From positions 1 to 23,552 of IMG/VR virus record IMGVR_UViG_3300032006_001365: a DNA stretch of 23,552 bases; one strand, written 5' to 3'. This stretch comes from a virus. Below are positions 1 through 6,013 of the stretch, in pieces (position 1 is the stretch's first letter; each line of letters opens with the position of its first letter). Below the pieces are notes generated by a model. That model was not told the DNA's origin. It was given only the letters and a program-made list of their open reading frames with translations, and searched no databases. The position numbers and the translations under genes were made by a program.

Positions 1-114
1 GTACCCTCCAGAGAGATCATCTATACCTATTACTTCATGTCCATTTTGTAATAGATGCCGTGTATAATTAGCACCTAATAATCCAGCACACCCAGTTACA
101 AATACTTTACTCAT
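1..114 (-). CDS. NAD-dependent epimerase/dehydratase, N-terminal fragment (cut by window edge)
   Basis: Only the first 38 codons are in the window; the gene runs off the left edge. The start is the ATG at 114, which overlaps the stop of the upstream SDR gene by 8 bases. The protein opens with MSKVFVTGCAGLLGANY, a Rossmann beta-alpha-beta start with a GxxGxxG dinucleotide-binding loop, followed by an acidic end of strand 2 (GIDDLSGG), typical of extended short-chain dehydrogenases that act on nucleotide sugars (UDP-glucose 4-epimerase, dTDP-glucose or GDP-mannose dehydratase types). Which sugar it uses cannot be told from this fragment. It is the third SDR in a row after GDP-mannose 3,5-epimerase, so it probably belongs to the same sugar-nucleotide pathway. 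Confidence 0.85.
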   Translation of the reverse strand, partial: MSKVFVTGCAGLLGANYTRHLLQNGHEVIGIDDLSGGY

Positions 115-958
115 AATCTTTTTTCATCTCAGCAAAGACTTTGGCAATCCCTTGATCTATAGCAGTCTTAGGAGTCCACCATCCTGTTATATAAGTGTCT
201 GCCTCATTTCTTTTATCCATCTGCACACTATCTTTTGCAAGACCTGGTTTGATCTTTACATCATATCTACCAATCAAATTAAACTGTCCTTGAATAAGAG
301 CAGCAATCTTAGCAATACAAGTAGAATTAAATGATGTGATATGAAGAGGATCTTCTGGTTTGAAATCCGAATAACATTCCATTACAGTCTCTAATGCCTC
401 ACAACAATCTTCTGCATATAGGAACTGCCTTTCTTCCGTACCATCAGTCAACATCTCAAACTCACCTTCTTCAAATCCTCTACGGATAAAATCAGTAATC
501 ACATGAGCCTTTTCCATGTCCTTCTCTATACCATAGACATTCCAGAACTTAACAATCAGTCCCTTCAATGCAGTAGTATGAAGTTCCCCTACTCTTTTCA
601 TAACACCATATGGAGAGTAACTCATATTACTCATCTGAGATGAGGCAAAGATAAATCTTTTATTATATTTTTTCAATAAACGGAAAGTGTTTGCCATCAT
701 CCGAGTATTGTTATTATTAAACTCAAAAGTATGTTGATACTTCTTCAGATAACGTGAACCACCTACATCAAATGCAAGAAAGAATACAAAGTCAGCATTC
801 TCAATCTTAGATTCAACATAGGTGTTTGGAGTTACACGTAAATCATTTTCAGGACCATAAACTACATCAATACCTGTTACTTCATGTCCCTTTTTCTGAA
901 GATACTCTGAAAGGTATGCCCCAATCTGTCCTTCTGATCCTAAAATAGTTACTTTCAT
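107..958 (-). CDS. Extended SDR family NAD-dependent sugar epimerase/reductase
   Basis: A 283-residue extended short-chain dehydrogenase. The N-terminus has the nucleotide-binding loop GSEGQIG (7-13) and an Asp at 31 at the end of strand 2, which favours NAD(H). A Ser-rich active-site strand (SSQMS, about 106-110) precedes the Tyr117-xxx-Lys121 catalytic pair (YGVMK). The C-terminal half carries the conserved substrate-domain phrases GTEERQFLYAEDC and the like, typical of nucleotide-sugar epimerases and reductases. Its ATG overlaps the stop of the GDP-mannose 3,5-epimerase gene as ATGA, so the two are translationally coupled and probably act in sequence on the same sugar nucleotide. The exact substrate is not determinable here. 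A role in phage or host surface glycan, or in virion glycosylation, is inference. Confidence 0.85.
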   Translation of the reverse strand: MKVTILGSEGQIGAYLSEYLQKKGHEVTGIDVVYGPENDLRVTPNTYVESKIENADFVFFLAFDVGGSRYLKKYQHTFEFNNNNTRMMANTFRLLKKYNKRFIFASSQMSNMSYSPYGVMKRVGELHTTALKGLIVKFWNVYGIEKDMEKAHVITDFIRRGFEEGEFEMLTDGTEERQFLYAEDCCEALETVMECYSDFKPEDPLHITSFNSTCIAKIAALIQGQFNLIGRYDVKIKPGLAKDSVQMDKRNEADTYITGWWTPKTAIDQGIAKVFAEMKKDYE

Positions 959-2043
959 TGGTTTTTAATCTGTTGCTGTATCCACTTATAAGTTTTACGA
1001 ATACCCTCTTCAAGAGGTTGTGAATAATCCCAACCCAACTTCTCACGAATGAGATCGTTGTTTGAGTTACGTCCACGAACACCAAGAGGACCATCAATAT
1101 GATTCTTTTCTATATCTTTCTTAGCAACCTTAGCAGCAGTATCAACTAACTGATTGATTGAAACCATCTCTTCCGAACCAATGTTAACTGGTCCAAGGAA
1201 GTCTGAATCCATTAATCTTCTAGTTGCTTCGATGCATTCATCAATGTACAGGAAGGAACGAGTTTGTAAACCGTCTCCCCACACCTCGATGGATCCACCT
1301 TTCTTCGGAGCATAAGCGACTTTGCGGCAGATTGCAGCTGGTGCTTTCTCTCTTCCACCGTCCCAAGTTCCTTCGGGACCAAAGATATTGTGATAACGGG
1401 CAATCCTAACAGGAATGCCATGATTACGATTGTAAGCCAAGTACAATCTCTCTGAAAAAAGTTTCTCCCATCCATATTCGGAATCTGGTGCAGCTGGGTA
1501 TGCGGAATCTTCACGGCAATTAGGATCGTCAGGGTCAAGTTGATTGTGCTCTGGATACATACATGCTGATCCAGAATAGAATATCTTAGTGGGATTATCT
1601 AACTTAGGTCTATTACATTCTGTCCAATCTTTCTTCTCTCCATCAAATGTCTCATTCAATAATCTCTGCTGTTCTAAGACGTTAAGATTAATGGTAACTG
1701 AGTTCTGCATGATCTCAGCATCATTCTCACCAGTGAATACAAATCCTGCACCACCCATGTCAGCAGCAAACTGATAGATCTCATGAAAAGGTAAGATGTA
1801 TCTATAAGGAACTGAGTTATAAAAGTTACCTGCCTCTCCTTTATATTCTAATACTCTCTTTACAAAATTTGGATCACGCAAATCTCCTTGAATAAATTCA
1901 TTAGCTTCAGTAGCAGAAAACTCTGGATACTTTAAGTCTACACCACGCACCCAGTATCCCTCGGAGCGAAGTCTCTTGACCATGTGACTTCCTATAAAAC
2001 CACCTGCACCTAACACCAGTGCAGTCTTTTTATATTCACTCAT
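955..2043 (-). CDS. gme: GDP-mannose 3,5-epimerase-like SDR
   Basis: A 362-residue SDR closely resembling GDP-mannose 3,5-epimerase, which turns GDP-D-mannose into GDP-L-galactose (and GDP-L-gulose). Rossmann loop GAGGFIGSH begins at residue 12. The hallmark segments AADMGGAGF, SGSACMYPE, AYPAAPDSEYGWEK, RYHNIFGPEGTWDGGREK and APAAICRK are all present. Cys161, Tyr190, Lys194 and Lys233 have the same spacing (29, 33, 72) as catalytic C145, Y174, K178 and K217 of the Arabidopsis enzyme (recalled numbers). The start was set at the ATG at 2043: a longer reading begins with TTG at 2076, inside the terminator U-tract. No good Shine-Dalgarno sequence is visible. It heads a three-SDR cluster and lies just behind a terminator and a possible new promoter. 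Confidence 0.88.
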   Translation of the reverse strand: MSEYKKTALVLGAGGFIGSHMVKRLRSEGYWVRGVDLKYPEFSATEANEFIQGDLRDPNFVKRVLEYKGEAGNFYNSVPYRYILPFHEIYQFAADMGGAGFVFTGENDAEIMQNSVTINLNVLEQQRLLNETFDGEKKDWTECNRPKLDNPTKIFYSGSACMYPEHNQLDPDDPNCREDSAYPAAPDSEYGWEKLFSERLYLAYNRNHGIPVRIARYHNIFGPEGTWDGGREKAPAAICRKVAYAPKKGGSIEVWGDGLQTRSFLYIDECIEATRRLMDSDFLGPVNIGSEEMVSINQLVDTAAKVAKKDIEKNHIDGPLGVRGRNSNNDLIREKLGWDYSQPLEEGIRKTYKWIQQQIKNQ

Positions 2044-2067
2044 AATAAAACAATAGTTATAGTATGT

Positions 2068-2096
2068 ATTATACAAAAAAATAGGGGTTTATGCAA
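2068..2096 (-). promoter_or_regulatory. Candidate sigma-70-like promoter for the sugar-nucleotide cluster
   Basis: On the minus strand a perfect TATAAT (2073-2068) lies 17 bases after a weak -35 (TTGCAT, 2096-2091). It sits inside and just past the terminator hairpin of the upstream gene and about 25 bases before the epimerase ATG. The -10 is strong and the -35 poor (3 of 6), so it is a candidate only. Confidence 0.45.
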
Positions 2097-2102
2097 CCCC
2101 TA
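2075..2102 (-). terminator. Rho-independent terminator after the 76-aa late gene
   Basis: On the minus strand TAGGGGTT, a 5-base loop and AACCCCTA form a perfect 8-bp stem (2102-2082), followed directly by seven T residues (2081-2075). It lies five bases beyond the stop codon at 2107. This is the clearest terminator in the window. Confidence 0.9.
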
Positions 2103-2106
2103 AACG

Positions 2107-2337
2107 TTAAGAAAATTTTCTTACTCCTTCCGCATCTTTAGGAAGATTCGATACAAAAGCATCATTTGCATTAAGAGCAGCGATCAATCTATCTAATTTT
2201 TCCTCTACTCCACCACCATCATTACATCTATCTGGATGTGCTTGTGCTTCAAGTGCCTTTAACCTTGCCTCTACTTCTACATCATACTTTGACATAGATG
2301 CTCCACTGGCAGAAAGACCTGCTTTTCCTTTAGCCAT
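2107..2337 (-). CDS. Small conserved-type phage protein, 76 aa, probably late-expressed
   Basis: A 76-residue protein of unknown function. The N-terminus is Gly/Ala/Ser/Lys-rich (MAKGKAGLSASGASMSKYD), followed by a heptad-like helical stretch (VEVEARLKALEAQAH) and a second helix (VEEKLDRLIAAL), consistent with a small coiled-coil protein. No signal peptide, membrane segment or cysteine motif is seen (one Cys only). It has its own late promoter (GATAAATA, 2369-2362) and its own strong terminator, so it is a one-gene late unit. Late timing suggests a virion or assembly part; that is inference from regulation, not from the protein. The Shine-Dalgarno sequence is weak. Confidence 0.8.
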   Translation of the reverse strand: MAKGKAGLSASGASMSKYDVEVEARLKALEAQAHPDRCNDGGGVEEKLDRLIAALNANDAFVSNLPKDAEGVRKFS

Positions 2338-2361
2338 GATAATTTTACTAAACTCTTCAGT

Positions 2362-2369
2362 TATTTATC
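2362..2369 (-). promoter_or_regulatory. T4-type late promoter (GATAAATA)
   Basis: GATAAATA on the minus strand matches the NATAAATA late promoter element of T4-like cyanophages. It lies 25 bases before the ATG at 2337 and overlaps the stop codon of purS. Position and context make it a good candidate for driving the 76-aa gene alone. Confidence 0.7.
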
Positions 2370-2688
2370 AATCAAAGATGGCATGTTTTGAAGTACCAGC
2401 ATTATCATTGGATATGTTTCCTATACCAGTCTCTTCGGTTTCCTCTAATTCATAACTCCAATCTTCTATCACAGTATTAGCAAGCATCCTATCAGACAGA
2501 AGATCCATTTCTTCCCTTGCTATCTCTTCAGTCTCTGCATCAAACCAAAAATCAATTGCCTTACCAATCCTCAACAAATGTGGTTTAAGATTGGGAGCAA
2601 CTAAATGCGTATTTTTCATCACTGCATTACCAGCAGCATCAGATACAGATCCTCTAAGTCTTACAAAGACTAGTGCTTTAAATCTCAT
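2368..2688 (-). CDS. purS: PurS, small subunit of phosphoribosylformylglycinamidine synthase
   Basis: PurS is the small subunit of the FGAM synthase complex (PurS-PurL-PurQ), which carries out step four of purine synthesis. The first ~82 residues match the family from end to end: FKALVFVRLRGSVSDAAGNAV at the start (beta strand and the phrase V.D..G.AV), RIGKAIDFWFDAE in the middle, and LLSDRMLANTVIEDWSYELEE at the end, like the usual LLANPVIEDYEIE. The protein has 106 residues, while free-standing PurS usually has about 80-85; the extra 24-residue tail (ETGIGNISNDNAG...) is unrelated to the fold. Its ATG shares one base with the stop of the 49-aa gene (TAATG). It would need host or phage PurL/PurQ, not seen here. 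Confidence 0.82.
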   Translation of the reverse strand: MRFKALVFVRLRGSVSDAAGNAVMKNTHLVAPNLKPHLLRIGKAIDFWFDAETEEIAREEMDLLSDRMLANTVIEDWSYELEETEETGIGNISNDNAGTSKHAIFD

Positions 2689-2837
2689 TAGAAGTTTTTA
2701 GGATGGGTAGTAACGTCACCATGAATCTCACCTATATCATCTATATGGGCATGATCAATATCAACATGGAGACCCTTTTCATAAAAGTCTGCAATTCTCT
2801 CTAGTGCATTTGCTATGCGTCCTAGTTCATCACTCAT
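2688..2837 (-). CDS. Very small protein, 49 aa, unknown
   Basis: A 49-residue reading frame starting MSDELGRIANALERIADFYE, an amphipathic helix, then a His/Asp-rich part (HVDIDHAHIDDIGEIHGD) and the end TTHPKNF. The His/Asp cluster could bind a metal, but no known motif is recognised. Support comes from its packing: its ATG overlaps the upstream stop as ATGA and its own stop overlaps the purS start as TAATG, so it exactly fills the only gap in the run. A nearby strong Shine-Dalgarno sequence (GGAGGATGAAGAATG) precedes it. Function unknown. Confidence 0.75.
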   Translation of the reverse strand: MSDELGRIANALERIADFYEKGLHVDIDHAHIDDIGEIHGDVTTHPKNF

Positions 2838-3313
2838 TCTTCATCCTCCATAGGGGTTGACCAACATTCTTCTATCTTACCATCTTTATAATAATATCTT
2901 TCTGGATTAGAATCACCCATATCCTCTACACACCATTCAAAGTTTCCATCTTCATAATCTTCTTTCTTAAAAATAGCATATCTTCTCCAGTGAACTATGA
3001 AATAAAATTCATCCTTAATCCACTCCTTATCATTACAGAATTCTAATAACCATTCCTCAACATTAGTAGTATCAATACCATTCATTCCTGGTGTAAACTC
3101 TTCATCTTCACAATCAACATACTTATAGTCATCAGTCTCTTCTTTATAAAAGTCTTTAAATGTTTCCCAGTCATACTGATAAGCATCAAATTCTTTAGGA
3201 GATGTCCACAGTTCTACAGTTGCCATCTGCCATTTACCATAAGAGAAAGTGGTGTCATTGTAATCACCAACTTCTTCACCCTCTACAATAAGGGGTTTAA
3301 ATTCATCACTCAT
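2834..3313 (-). CDS. Acidic, aromatic-rich protein of unknown function, 159 aa
   Basis: The start was set at the ATG at 3313 (MSDEFKPLIVE), because a very strong Shine-Dalgarno sequence (AAGGAGGAGG) lies just upstream. A longer reading to 3373 begins in hydrophobic, low-quality sequence within the upstream gene. The protein is strongly acidic and rich in Trp, Tyr and Asp/Glu, for example YQYDWETFKDFYKEE, EEWLLEFCNDKEW, RRYAIFKKEDYEDG and ERYYYKDGKIEECW. It has no membrane segment and no motif that I recognise. Such acidic, aromatic small proteins are common early phage products, some of which act as DNA mimics or host inhibitors; that is speculation here. It overlaps the upstream stop by 8 bases. 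Confidence 0.75.
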   Translation of the reverse strand: MSDEFKPLIVEGEEVGDYNDTTFSYGKWQMATVELWTSPKEFDAYQYDWETFKDFYKEETDDYKYVDCEDEEFTPGMNGIDTTNVEEWLLEFCNDKEWIKDEFYFIVHWRRYAIFKKEDYEDGNFEWCVEDMGDSNPERYYYKDGKIEECWSTPMEDEE

Positions 3314-3539
3314 CTTCCTCCTCCTTAATATAACAAGGTACACCAGCAGGATCAAGCCACTTAGTGTATTCAAAATCCTCCATAGCTTGAGTCAACTGCA
3401 TACCATTGTCACATAGATACATATCCTTCCATCTAGGAGAATATCTATCCATTTTCTGAATACGGAAATCAGGTTTACCATTCTCTAGAGTTCCAGCCTC
3501 TACATAACGATAAGGGAATCTTTCAAGAAGAACATTCAT
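3306..3539 (-). CDS. Small protein of unknown function, 77 aa
   Basis: A 77-residue protein with no recognised domain. Visible features are MNVLLERFPYRYVEAGTLEN, a central RIQKMDRYSPRWKDMYLCDN, and an acidic tail (YIKEEEDE). No membrane segment or metal-binding cluster is present. Its ATG shares a base with the stop of the upstream 84-aa gene (TAATG), which makes coupling likely. It is the second gene behind the early promoter at 3815-3843. Confidence 0.72.
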   Translation of the reverse strand: MNVLLERFPYRYVEAGTLENGKPDFRIQKMDRYSPRWKDMYLCDNGMQLTQAMEDFEYTKWLDPAGVPCYIKEEEDE

Positions 3540-3793
3540 TAGCGATACCCATCAAATTCAGAGTTTGTTGCATTAGGATTAGCAGTTTGTCTATAAACTA
3601 AATCTTCTGCAATACACTCCATAATAACATTGTAGTCGGCATCAGGGTCTTCCCCAGTAAGAACCACTTCATTTTGATAATATCTTTTTACTTTCTTATA
3701 AAGTTTTGGATTCTTTACATCAAGGAAAATTTCCTTGTTAGCAGCAGCTCTAAGAGTGCTTAAGTCTTTCTTAAACTTTGAAGTAAGCGTCAT
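3539..3793 (-). CDS. Small basic/acidic mixed protein of unknown function, 84 aa
   Basis: An 84-residue protein, first gene behind a near-consensus sigma-70 promoter. It begins MTLTSKFKKDLSTLRAAANK and includes a Lys/Tyr-rich helix (PKLYKKVKRYYQNEVVL) and a helical C-terminal part (YNVIMECIAEDLVYRQT). No recognised motif, signal peptide or membrane segment. Its place right after the promoter suggests early expression. Role unknown. Confidence 0.74.
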   Translation of the reverse strand: MTLTSKFKKDLSTLRAAANKEIFLDVKNPKLYKKVKRYYQNEVVLTGEDPDADYNVIMECIAEDLVYRQTANPNATNSEFDGYR

Positions 3794-3814
3794 TGCTTTT
3801 GAGTGAACGTTAGT

Positions 3815-3843
3815 AGTATAGGAACAAATGAATAAAAAGTCAA
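3815..3843 (-). promoter_or_regulatory. Near-consensus sigma-70 (early) promoter
   Basis: Minus strand: TTGACT (3843-3838), a 17-base spacer, then TATACT (3820-3815). Five of six match in each box with ideal spacing. It overlaps the stop codon of the 69-aa gene and lies 22 bases before the ATG at 3793. It should drive the run 3793 to about 2368 with host RNA polymerase early in infection. Confidence 0.8.
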
Positions 3844-4049
3844 GGGTTTGAATCCCTTTTCCTTTCTATCTCAGCATCTACAATGTCTTGCAACTTCTCA
3901 AATTCCCTAACCCGTTCAATATCCATAAGCAATTGAGATAGTTGAGTAACCACTATAGGTTTTTCATTCATAGACGCAGATCTAACTGCTGCTCTAAGAC
4001 TTCCTTCTGCTTCTAGTAAATGATCTTTTGTTTGTTGTGATAGTGCCAT
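3840..4049 (-). CDS. Small helical protein of unknown function, 69 aa
   Basis: A 69-residue protein predicted to be almost all helix: MALSQQTKDHLLEAEGSLRAA, then PIVVTQLSQLLMDIERV and EFEKLQDIVDAEIERKRD. It may form a helical hairpin or dimer. No catalytic motif or membrane segment is seen. The ATG at 4049 follows a good Shine-Dalgarno sequence (GGAGGGG) lying at the end of the upstream membrane-protein gene. Function unknown; it closes the small membrane-protein run. Confidence 0.75.
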   Translation of the reverse strand: MALSQQTKDHLLEAEGSLRAAVRSASMNEKPIVVTQLSQLLMDIERVREFEKLQDIVDAEIERKRDSNP

Positions 4050-4050
4050 G

Positions 4051-4335
4051 TTAGCCCCTCCATATTAGATCTGGCATTTGTTGAGGTTCTCCTCTAAGTA
4101 AGAACATTAAAATAAAATAACATAAAAACCAAGAAAAATTAAGAAGTAAGTTCTGTCGCCAGAGAAACTTCCTTACTTTCATCGCAGTCTCTACTTTTTT
4201 TACCGCTACAGGATCATATTGATTACCTGTTGCCCTGATGATTTGTTCTATAACAATAGAAACAATAAGCATAATAATAAATGGCAAGAACCAAAAGTCT
4301 AAGAAGTTTGCCATGAAAAATAAAAATTCTTTCAT
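4051..4335 (-). CDS. Small membrane protein with two transmembrane segments, 94 aa
   Basis: A 94-residue protein with two hydrophobic stretches at about residues 14-33 (WFLPFIIMLIVSIVIEQII) and 63-80 (LLLNFSWFLCYFILMFLL). Between them is a charged loop (DPVAVKKVETAMKVRKFLWR). The positive loop implies a hairpin with both ends on one side. Size and topology fit holins and also superinfection-exclusion proteins, but no family is recognised. Its ATG overlaps the stop of the upstream membrane-protein gene (ATGA). It is part of a run of four adjacent small membrane proteins. Confidence 0.75.
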   Translation of the reverse strand: MKEFLFFMANFLDFWFLPFIIMLIVSIVIEQIIRATGNQYDPVAVKKVETAMKVRKFLWRQNLLLNFSWFLCYFILMFLLRGEPQQMPDLIWRG

Positions 4336-4670
4336 CTTCTTACAATAGCAGGAACATCACCATCATCATCGTCATCATCCTCCCAAGGATCTTCCAACTC
4401 AGATTTTAACTCTTCTATTCTATCTTGTAAAGCTTTATATTCTTCTAAATCACAACTAGTCTTTTTATCAAAGGTAACACCCATCAATTGCTCACCAGGT
4501 TTTACATCCATCATCTCTGGATGAATCCTTTTAGTTACTTCTGTAGTCCATGTATCAGCATTATAATTCCTTACAGTCTGAGATCTTGCTCCTGAAATAA
4601 CAGAACGCACTGCCCATACTAAAAGAAATATCCATGTTAATGAAAAAACGATGTCCGTAATAGGATTCAT
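4332..4670 (-). CDS. Small membrane-anchored protein with acidic tail, 112 aa
   Basis: A 112-residue protein with one N-terminal transmembrane helix (about residues 6-25, IVFSLTWIFLLVWAVRSVI) and a soluble part. The soluble part holds a short coiled-coil stretch (LEEYKALQDRIEELKSELED) and an Asp run (WEDDDDDDGD) before a basic end (VPAIVRR). An N-terminal anchor with a C-terminal coiled coil would leave the tail on one side of the inner membrane. No family recognised. Coupled at both ends by ATGA overlaps with other membrane-protein genes. Confidence 0.75.
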   Translation of the reverse strand: MNPITDIVFSLTWIFLLVWAVRSVISGARSQTVRNYNADTWTTEVTKRIHPEMMDVKPGEQLMGVTFDKKTSCDLEEYKALQDRIEELKSELEDPWEDDDDDDGDVPAIVRR

Positions 4671-4771
4671 TTACTTTTATCCTCGAAAGAATCTACTAAC
4701 AGGTAAAACCATAAAGCAGTTAATATCATAATCAGTAAAACTCTCAATGAACTGAAAGAAATATCAATCAT
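4667..4771 (-). CDS. Tiny single-span membrane protein, 34 aa
   Basis: A 34-residue frame that fills the gap between two genes with ATGA overlaps on both sides (ATG at 4771 over the upstream stop; stop TGA at 4669-4667 over the next ATG). The product is MIDISFSSLRVLLIMILTAL followed by WFYLLVDSFEDKSK, that is one transmembrane helix (about 9-26) with a short charged tail. The double coupling in a packed operon is the main support, since the length alone would not be convincing. Role unknown; small single-span phage proteins often modulate host membrane complexes or lysis. Confidence 0.7.
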   Translation of the reverse strand: MIDISFSSLRVLLIMILTALWFYLLVDSFEDKSK

Positions 4772-5097
4772 CGATTAAGTAATTTTTTAATTGGTACTTG
4801 TCTTACCTTATCTATAACATCATCTAGTATATCAGTCTCTACCTGATCCTTAATTTGGTCAATAACATTCACATCAAGGTGCATAAACGGTGGAATAATA
4901 CCAAGTATACGAAGCAATCCATCAAGAAATAATGCAAGAGCAGTGAACCCTAGAATCATACTGATGATAGTTGCTTCTCTATTATGCTTTGCCATTGAAG
5001 CTTCATCAATTCTTCTTGCCTCTTCCACAGCAAACTCAATCATAGAGTCTACCTCTTCTTTAGTATAGCAAATTTGCTTGATGGTTTCTTCTGTCAT
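4768..5097 (-). CDS. Membrane protein with central hydrophobic segment, 109 aa
   Basis: The start was set at the ATG at 5097 (MTEETIKQICY), because it overlaps the upstream stop as ATGA; a longer reading to 5151 would overlap that gene by 58 bases. The N-terminal 40 residues are acidic and helical (TKEEVDSMIEFAVEEARRID). One or two membrane segments follow at about 43-70 (ATIISMILGFTALALFLDGL and LRILGIIPPF). The C-terminal half (VIDQIKDQVETDILDDVIDK) is amphipathic and helical and ends in basic residues. No family is recognised. It is the first of four consecutive small membrane proteins. Confidence 0.75.
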   Translation of the reverse strand: MTEETIKQICYTKEEVDSMIEFAVEEARRIDEASMAKHNREATIISMILGFTALALFLDGLLRILGIIPPFMHLDVNVIDQIKDQVETDILDDVIDKVRQVPIKKLLNR

Positions 5098-5342
5098 CGA
5101 ACCTCGAAGTTTAGTTTGCGTACTTTTCGTTTGCGTCGTTGCTCCTGCCATGCAAGATCTTGTGAAGTGAATCCGTCAGGTTTATGTTCTTCGTTAGAAC
5201 TTATCATGACTACCTTATTTAAGTCAAGTGCGGTCAATTTATCCCCATTTAAAGTGGCCATGTTAGGACAACCACATGATACAGTCTTTCCTGAGTTTGA
5301 ACTAAGTTCCTTACCACACTCTTTACATCTTACCTTGATCAT
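5094..5342 (-). CDS. Small zinc-ribbon-like protein, 82 aa
   Basis: An 82-residue protein with four cysteines arranged as C6-xx-C9 and C23-x-C25 (KCKECGKEL-type start and VSCGCPN), which can form a small zinc site. The middle part (LNGDKLTALDLNKVVMISS) is unassigned, and the tail is strongly basic (QEQRRKRKVRKLNFEVR), as expected of a nucleic-acid or nucleoprotein binder. It overlaps the end of the cytidylyltransferase gene by 20 bases. Such short zinc-ribbon proteins occur widely in cyanophages; a regulatory or DNA-binding role is inference. Confidence 0.75.
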   Translation of the reverse strand: MIKVRCKECGKELSSNSGKTVSCGCPNMATLNGDKLTALDLNKVVMISSNEEHKPDGFTSQDLAWQEQRRKRKVRKLNFEVR

Positions 5343-5835
5343 TTTCTTTAAGCGAATACTTTTCTAAAAGTTTGGGTGAATATTGTTCTACATTACTCTC
5401 TACCTTCTCATCTCTCTTTTTCTTTTCTAATGTATACACTCTGTTCCTTAATTCTGTGGAGGAATACTGGTGTCTTCGGAGATGAAAAAATAATTCTATA
5501 CCATTATCTATACAATATTGCTTTCCTGTGAAGTCTCTGTCTTTATATTCTTCACTCAAAAATCTTACATCAATGTTCTGGGTCTGAAGTAAATTAAGGA
5601 GATCAGCCTCTGTCTCATAGACTAGAATCTCATCAACATACTTACATCCTTGGAGTTGTACATACCTTTCATAGACTGATTGAACTGGTTTATTCTTCAC
5701 ACCAGGTCTATCAATAGTAGGATCCACCTGAAGTGCAACTATAAGATAGTCACACAACTGCTTCTCCATCTTCATCATTGTAACGTGTCCTGCATGAAAT
5801 AGATCACAAGAACTACAATTAAATCCTATCTTCAT
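5323..5835 (-). CDS. Cytidylyltransferase-like nucleotidyltransferase (HxGH family)
   Basis: A 170-residue protein of the HxGH nucleotidyltransferase superfamily, closest in layout to glycerol-3-phosphate cytidylyltransferase (TagD type), which transfers a nucleotide from CTP to a phosphorylated alcohol. It shows CDLFHAGHVTMMK with the HxGH motif at 14-17, YERYVQLQGCKYVDEI (55-70) of the family, and the second signature SSTELRNR at 125-132 (ISSTxLR type), which binds the triphosphate. About 35 residues of charged tail (TLEKKKRDEKVESN...) follow the domain. The substrate is unknown; glycerol-3-phosphate, ethanolamine phosphate or a sugar phosphate are possible. It starts 17 bases inside the 64-aa gene. 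A link to the sugar-nucleotide cluster downstream is inference. Confidence 0.82.
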   Translation of the reverse strand: MKIGFNCSSCDLFHAGHVTMMKMEKQLCDYLIVALQVDPTIDRPGVKNKPVQSVYERYVQLQGCKYVDEILVYETEADLLNLLQTQNIDVRFLSEEYKDRDFTGKQYCIDNGIELFFHLRRHQYSSTELRNRVYTLEKKKRDEKVESNVEQYSPKLLEKYSLKENDQGKM

Positions 5836-6013
5836 TTTCAGGTTCCTTTTCTATAGAAATAATTTCAATGTTTTCCACGTCATCCAATTCAATCCAATCT
5901 TCAAACTCTGCATAGATTGCTATCTTATCACCTACCAATTTTGCTGATTCTAATTTATCAATAGCCCATTCTCTATTGTGAGCAACGATCTTATCAGTGT
6001 CATCAAGTTTCAT
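5819..6013 (-). CDS. Small acidic protein of unknown function, 64 aa
   Basis: The start was set at the ATG at 6013 (MKLDDTDKIVAHNREWAIDK). The frame stays open upstream to 6229, but that part lies opposite the well-conserved GIY-YIG coding frame and has biased, unlikely composition, so it is taken as a shadow. The protein is acidic (EFEDWIELDDVENIEIISIE) with alternating hydrophobic and acidic residues, suggesting a beta-rich fold. No motif is recognised. It overlaps the nuclease gene's stop by 11 bases and the cytidylyltransferase start by 17, which fits a packed operon. Confidence 0.65.
   Translation of the reverse strand: MKLDDTDKIVAHNREWAIDKLESAKLVGDKIAIYAEFEDWIELDDVENIEIISIEKEPENEDRI

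Noticed and set aside
2044-2076. Longer epimerase reading (373 aa) starting at 2076
   Set aside because: It begins at TTG inside the U-tract of the terminator and adds 11 hydrophobic/Tyr-rich residues before a clear Rossmann start; the ATG at 2043 fits the family.
5098-5151. Longer reading of the 109-aa membrane protein
   Set aside because: It would overlap the zinc-ribbon gene by 58 bases; the ATG at 5097 has the standard ATGA overlap.
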